Of a stretch of DNA of 64,000 nt, positions 60,013 through 64,000 are shown one piece after another. The notes under the pieces are model-generated. The model was not told the origin of the DNA and made no database searches. It saw only the letters and a list, made by a program, of their open reading frames with translations. The DNA is from Bacillus tequilensis KCTC 13622 (GTDB taxonomy: Bacteria; Bacillota; Bacilli; Bacillales; Bacillaceae): assembly GCF_000507145.1 (NCBI RefSeq), contig NZ_AYTO01000041.1, positions 248,001-312,000 of the forward strand, written 5' to 3'. The position numbers were made by a program, and so were the translations under genes. Each line of letters starts with the position of its first letter. Positions within the stretch are counted from its first letter, which is position 1.

Positions 60013-60933
60013 ATGAATAAAGCATTAAAAGCTCTCGGTGTTCTGACAACATTTGTCATGCTTATTGTTTTAATCGGGGGAGCCCTCGTTACAAAAACAG
60101 GTTCCGGCCAAGGCTGCGGCAGACAGTGGCCGCTGTGTCACGGCCGTTTTTTCCCTGAACTGAATCCGGCTTCAATTATTGAGTGGAGCCACAGATTCGC
60201 AAGCGGGATCTCCATTATCCTTGTGTTAAGCCTTGCATTTTGGTCATGGAGAAAAATCACGCCGATTTTCCGTGAAACAACGTTTCTCGCGATTATGTCA
60301 ATTATCTTTTTATTTTTACAAGCACTGCTTGGCGCATTGGCTGTCGTATTCGGTTCAAACGCGCTGATTATGGCGCTTCACTTTGGTATCTCATTGATAT
60401 CTTTCGCTTCAGTGCTCATTTTGACGTTGCTCATATTTGAAGCTGATAAATCAGTCAGAAAGCTGGTAAAGCCGCTTGAAATCGGCAAAAAAATGCAATT
60501 TCACATGATAGGGATTTTAATCTACTCCTATATCGTTGTGTATACAGGCGCTTATGTAAGACATACAGAATCAAGTCTGGCATGTCCGGATGTGCCTCTG
60601 TGCAGTCCGCTGCACAATGGACTTCCGACTCAATTCCATGAATGGGTGCAAATGGGCCACAGAACAGCAGCATTGCTGTTGTTTGTATGGATTATTGTGG
60701 CCGCTGTTCATGCAATGACTTTCTATAAAGATCAAAAGCAGATCTTTTGGGGCTGGATTTCATGTCTTGTTTTTATCACATTGCAGGCACTGTCAGGTAT
60801 CATGATCGTATACTCTGAACTGGCTCTGGGCTTTGCGCTTGCCCACTCCTTCTTTATTGCCTGCCTGTTTGGCATTCTATGCTACTTCTTATTATTAATT
60901 GCACGTTTCCGTTATGAATCAAGACAATCATAA
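60013..60933 (+). CDS. ctaA: Heme A synthase (heme O monooxygenase)
   Basis: Oxidises heme O to heme A for the caa3 oxidase. 306 residues, eight transmembrane segments in two four-helix repeats. Heme-ligand histidines and the conserved cysteine pairs of the Bacillus type are seen in [15 protein letters not shown] (about 35-49) and [16 protein letters not shown] (about 191-206), with EWSHRFAS and GHRTAALLL. Start ATG 60013 with AAGGTG. Divergent from ctaB, its pathway partner. Confidence 0.96.
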   Translation: MNKALKALGVLTTFVMLIVLIGGALVTKTGSGQGCGRQWPLCHGRFFPELNPASIIEWSHRFASGISIILVLSLAFWSWRKITPIFRETTFLAIMSIIFLFLQALLGALAVVFGSNALIMALHFGISLISFASVLILTLLIFEADKSVRKLVKPLEIGKKMQFHMIGILIYSYIVVYTGAYVRHTESSLACPDVPLCSPLHNGLPTQFHEWVQMGHRTAALLLFVWIIVAAVHAMTFYKDQKQIFWGWISCLVFITLQALSGIMIVYSELALGFALAHSFFIACLFGILCYFLLLIARFRYESRQS

Positions 60934-60940
60934 TGACTCT

Positions 60941-60973
60941 AGACCAAAGCCTTCAGTGCTTTGGTCTTTTTTT
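60941..60973 (+). terminator. Terminator of ctaA
   Basis: Plus strand 10-bp perfect stem AGACCAAAGC / GCTTTGGTCT (60941-60967) followed by a run of T. Confidence 0.9.
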
Positions 60974-61200
60974 ACGGCATGTTTTTTTTACTGTGCCTCA
61001 ATAAGAAAACAGATAATGTCCGAAAGAAATATTTATGGCTCGTATCATACTTCACATCCAGCAAGTACGGATGGATATGAAACATCGGCAGCAGATAAGC
61101 ATTTTTTGCTTTAAATAAGAAATAGCTTGGAAGCCTTAAAATCTCTTTTGAACCATAAATCCCAACCTATCTTCACCTGTTTCACCCCGTTTTTTCTATA
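60974..61200. other. ctaA-pycA spacer
   Basis: About 230 bp between the ctaA and pycA terminators. I see no gene with SD and start here. A 32-codon plus-strand ORF (61016-61114, MSERNIYGSYHTSHPAS...) lacks an SD and is most likely chance. Confidence 0.5.
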
Positions 61201-61238
61201 AAACAAGAGTGTATGTCAAAAGACATACACTCTTGTTT
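61201..61238. terminator. Bidirectional terminator after pycA
   Basis: Perfect 17-bp stem (61201-61217 with 61222-61238; AAACAAGAGTGTATGTC and its complement) with loop AAAA, adjoining the pycA stop at 61241. Confidence 0.92.
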
Positions 61239-61240
61239 TA

Positions 61241-64000
61241 TTATGCTTTTTCAATTTCGAGAAGCAGATCTCCCGTTTGAATCGGCTCGCCATTTTTCAC
61301 ATGAACCTGCTTGATTGTTCCTGAGAAAGGCGCTTGAACCGTCGTTTCCATTTTCATCGCTTCATTGATCATCAAATGATCACCTTTATTGACTTTTGTG
61401 CCTGCTTCCGTCAAAACTTTAATAACCGTTCCAGGCATGGAAGCTGCGATGTGGCTTGGGTTTGTCCGGTCCGCTTTCAGCCTTTCCTGAACAGAAGATT
61501 TGATACTTTCATCTTTGATGACAACTTCACGCGGCTGCCCGTTCAGTTCGAAATATACGACACGAGTGGCATCAGGCTGAGGCTCACCGATTGAGATCAG
61601 CTTAACGATCAGCGTTTTTCCGCGCTCAATCTCCACTTCTATTTCTTCACCTAATGTCATGCCATAGAAAAATGTCGGCGTATCTAATACTGAAATGTCG
61701 CCATAGCTTTCTGCCGTTTTCACATAATCAGTGAAGACTTTAGGATAAAGTGCATATGCCAAAGCATCTTGATCTGAAATCTCCATGTTATGCTGCTCTT
61801 TAAATTCCTGTTTGATCGCATCAAAGGATACCGGCTCAAGCAGTTCTCCCGGTCTGACCGAAATCGGCTTCTGTCCTTTTAAAATCAGCTTTTGCAGTTT
61901 TTCCGGGAATCCGCCATGAGGCTGGCCGATGTTTCCTTTGAAAAGCTCCACGACAGAATCAGGGAAATCTAATTGTTCGCCTTTTTCGTAAACGTCCTTT
62001 TCAGTCAGGTTGTTTTGCACCATGTAAAGCGCCATATCTCCGACTACTTTGGAGGAAGGCGTGACCTTTACAATGTCGCCAAACATATCGTTGACGCGTC
62101 TGTACATTTCCTTGACTTCATTCCAGCGATCGCCCAAGCCTACTCCCTTGGCCTGCTGCTGCAGGTTGCTGTATTGGCCGCCAGGCATCTCATGTTCATA
62201 AATTTCTGTATGCGGAGACTTCATGCCGCTTTCGAATTCGCTATAGTATTTACGAACTGACTCCCAATATTGAGACAGCAATTCAACGCCTTGAACATTC
62301 ATTTCCGGACGGCGGTCGTTGCCTTCCATCGCATGATAAAATCCGCTCGCGCTAGGCTGAGACGTTAATCCCGCCATAGAACTGACCGCAACGTCTATGA
62401 TATCAACGCCGGCTTCAACGGCTTTCGCATACATATAAATGCCGTTGCCGCTCGTATCATGCGTATGAAGGTGAACAGGAATATCGATCGTCTCTTTCAG
62501 CGCAGAAACAAGCTCATAGGCAGCCTGCGGTTTTAACAGCCCCGCCATATCTTTAATTCCGAGAATATGGGCTCCGGCAGCCTCAAGCTCCTTCGCCATC
62601 GACGTATAATAGGCAAGATCATATTTCGTGCGATTTTTATCAAGGATATCTCCTGTATAACAAATCGCAGCTTCTGCCACCTTACCGGTATCCCGAACAG
62701 CATCAATGGCTAACGTCATACCTTTTACCCAGTTTAAGCTGTCGAAAATACGGAACACATCAATACCGGCTTGAGCAGATTGCTTCACAAATTCTTTAAT
62801 CACATTATCCGGATAATTCGTATAGCCGACTGCGTTTGATGAACGAAGGAGCATCTGGAATAAGGTATTCGGCACTTCCTTGCGAAGGTCCTCCAAACGC
62901 TTCCATGGATCTTCTTTCAGGAATCGATAGGCTACATCGAATGTCGCGCCTCCCCACATTTCCATACTGAATAGTTCAGGCCATAACGCAGCTGTCGGAT
63001 TCGCGATTTTTTTCAAATCATGCGATCTGAATCTCGTCGCCAATAATGATTGGTGAGCATCCCTGAATGTCGTATCAGTTAAAAGGACAGATTTTTGTTC
63101 CTTCACCCAATTTGCAAGCCCTTCAGCACCTTTTTCATCGAGAATTTGCTTTGTTCCTCTGGCAGGCTGCTGATCAACGTCTACTTTTACATTTAACGGC
63201 TTGTCAAACGCCGGCTTTTCTTTTTTCCCGATTCCAGGGAAGCCGTTCACTGTCACATTGCTGATGTAAGTAAGCATTTTCGTTCCGCGGTCCTTCTGCT
63301 TAGGGAAAATAAATAATTCAGGTGTTGTATCAATGAAAGACGTATCATATTGTCCCGTCAGGAATTTTTCATGCTTTGCAACGTTCTCAAGGAACGGAAT
63401 GTTTGTTTTAATGCCTCTGATTCTAAACTCCTGAAGATTCCGGACCATTTTAGCCGCCGCCTGTTCAAACGTTAAAGCCCAGGTTGAGAGCTTAACGAGA
63501 AGCGAATCATAATACGGTGTGATCACGGCGCCTTGGAAGCTGTTTCCGGTATCAAGACGGACACCAAATCCGCCGCCTGAGCGGTAGGCCATGATTTTCC
63601 CGGTATCAGGCATGAAATCATTTTGCGGATCCTCAGTCGTCACGCGTGATTGAATCGCATAGCCGATTGTAAAAATGTCCTTTTGCTCAGGAATATTTAC
63701 TTGTTTGCTGTGAAGGCTGTGCCCTTGAGCAACAAGGATCTGTGTTTGAACAATATCAACACCCGTAATCATTTCTGTAATCGTGTGTTCAACTTGTACG
63801 CGGGGGTTTACTTCAATAAAGTAGAACTCGTTGTTCGCAACAAGGAATTCGACCGTGCCCGCGTTGATATAATTTACATTTTTCGCAAGCGCAACTGCCG
63901 CTTCACAGATTTGATCTCTTAATTCAGTGGACAGCGAGACACTCGGCGCCACTTCAATGACTTTTTGGTGGCGTCTTTGAACAGAACAATCTCTCTCAAA
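61241..64000 (-). CDS. pycA: Pyruvate carboxylase (5' end beyond the window)
   Basis: Biotin-dependent, ATP-using carboxylation of pyruvate to oxaloacetate, the main anaplerotic step. About 919 codons are visible; the open frame runs off at 64000 (...FERDCSVQRRHQKVIEVAPS), so roughly the first 230 residues, the N-terminal half of the biotin carboxylase domain, are missing. Present: the end of biotin carboxylase (EVNPRVQVEHTITEM), the carboxyltransferase domain (LLTDTTFRDAHQSLLATR; metal region HTHDTSGNG) and the C-terminal biotinyl domain with the lysine in NEAMKMETTVQAP. ORF callers that start at GTG 63952 are artefacts. Confidence 0.96.
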   Translation of the reverse strand, partial: FERDCSVQRRHQKVIEVAPSVSLSTELRDQICEAAVALAKNVNYINAGTVEFLVANNEFYFIEVNPRVQVEHTITEMITGVDIVQTQILVAQGHSLHSKQVNIPEQKDIFTIGYAIQSRVTTEDPQNDFMPDTGKIMAYRSGGGFGVRLDTGNSFQGAVITPYYDSLLVKLSTWALTFEQAAAKMVRNLQEFRIRGIKTNIPFLENVAKHEKFLTGQYDTSFIDTTPELFIFPKQKDRGTKMLTYISNVTVNGFPGIGKKEKPAFDKPLNVKVDVDQQPARGTKQILDEKGAEGLANWVKEQKSVLLTDTTFRDAHQSLLATRFRSHDLKKIANPTAALWPELFSMEMWGGATFDVAYRFLKEDPWKRLEDLRKEVPNTLFQMLLRSSNAVGYTNYPDNVIKEFVKQSAQAGIDVFRIFDSLNWVKGMTLAIDAVRDTGKVAEAAICYTGDILDKNRTKYDLAYYTSMAKELEAAGAHILGIKDMAGLLKPQAAYELVSALKETIDIPVHLHTHDTSGNGIYMYAKAVEAGVDIIDVAVSSMAGLTSQPSASGFYHAMEGNDRRPEMNVQGVELLSQYWESVRKYYSEFESGMKSPHTEIYEHEMPGGQYSNLQQQAKGVGLGDRWNEVKEMYRRVNDMFGDIVKVTPSSKVVGDMALYMVQNNLTEKDVYEKGEQLDFPDSVVELFKGNIGQPHGGFPEKLQKLILKGQKPISVRPGELLEPVSFDAIKQEFKEQHNMEISDQDALAYALYPKVFTDYVKTAESYGDISVLDTPTFFYGMTLGEEIEVEIERGKTLIVKLISIGEPQPDATRVVYFELNGQPREVVIKDESIKSSVQERLKADRTNPSHIAASMPGTVIKVLTEAGTKVNKGDHLMINEAMKMETTVQAPFSGTIKQVHVKNGEPIQTGDLLLEIEKA

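Noticed and set aside
60899-61114. 71-codon plus-strand ORF at the ctaA end
   Set aside because: Reads through the ctaA stop region and its terminator; no SD. Only the distal 32 codons look at all protein-like.
63952-63952. GTG as the start of pycA
   Set aside because: The frame stays open to the window edge and encodes conserved biotin carboxylase sequence upstream, so the gene is cut by the window.

Overview
This window is ordinary core chromosome of a Firmicute of the Bacillus subtilis group. From memory, the gene order matches the B. subtilis 168 block pyrR ... ileS ... ftsZ ... mraZ ... cta ... pycA with no missing or inserted gene. The proteins differ from the 168 versions I remember by scattered substitutions (3 in PyrR, many more in Bpr), so this looks like a close relative or divergent subspecies, not 168. 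I see no IS element, prophage, CRISPR array, tRNA or rRNA. Most genes are on the minus strand, so transcription mainly runs from high to low coordinates.

Layout along the plus-strand coordinates. 1-906: PyrR and two PyrR-controlled attenuators of the pyrimidine operon. 903-5995: rluD-like ylyB, lspA, ylyA, and ileS behind a T-box leader. 6010-10107: divIVA, the ylmH-G, sepF, ylmE-D cluster and ylmC. 10185-12461: ylmB behind a TPP riboswitch, and ylmA. 12600-15420: the spoIIGA-sigE-sigG sporulation sigma operon with its Spo0A-type promoter. 15427-19728: the large secreted protease Bpr. 20031-38890: the division and cell wall (dcw) cluster in transcription order mraZ, rsmH, ftsL, pbpB, spoVD, murE, mraY, murD, spoVE, murG, murB, divIB, ylxW, ylxX, sbp, ftsA, ftsZ. 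39016-53615: bshC, panE and the ylb genes, including gerR, rpmF, tmcAL, spoVV (ylbJ), coaD, rsmD and the RNase Y partner ylbF. 53644-60933: the cta genes for caa3 cytochrome oxidase and heme A. 61241-64000: the 3' part of pycA, running off the window.

The genes join three programmes: septum and cell wall building (dcw, divIVA, sepF), sporulation (sigE, sigG, spoIIGA, spoVD, spoVE, gerR, spoVV, ylyA) and respiration/central metabolism (cta, pycA, pyrR, coaD, panE).

The most interesting non-coding object lies between rsmD and ylbG on the plus strand (about 49657-49805). It has a sigma-G type promoter, three hairpins, a pyrimidine-rich single-stranded tract with anti-Shine-Dalgarno character and a U-tailed terminator. 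I identify it as the sporulation small RNA CsfG (listed as 'ylbH leader' in Rfam, as I recall). Other regulatory structure worth attention: phased GTGG repeats before mraZ, tandem ResD-like boxes and a 19-bp palindrome between ctaB and ctaA, and strong hairpins inside the dcw cluster. I found no convincing wholly undescribed system.
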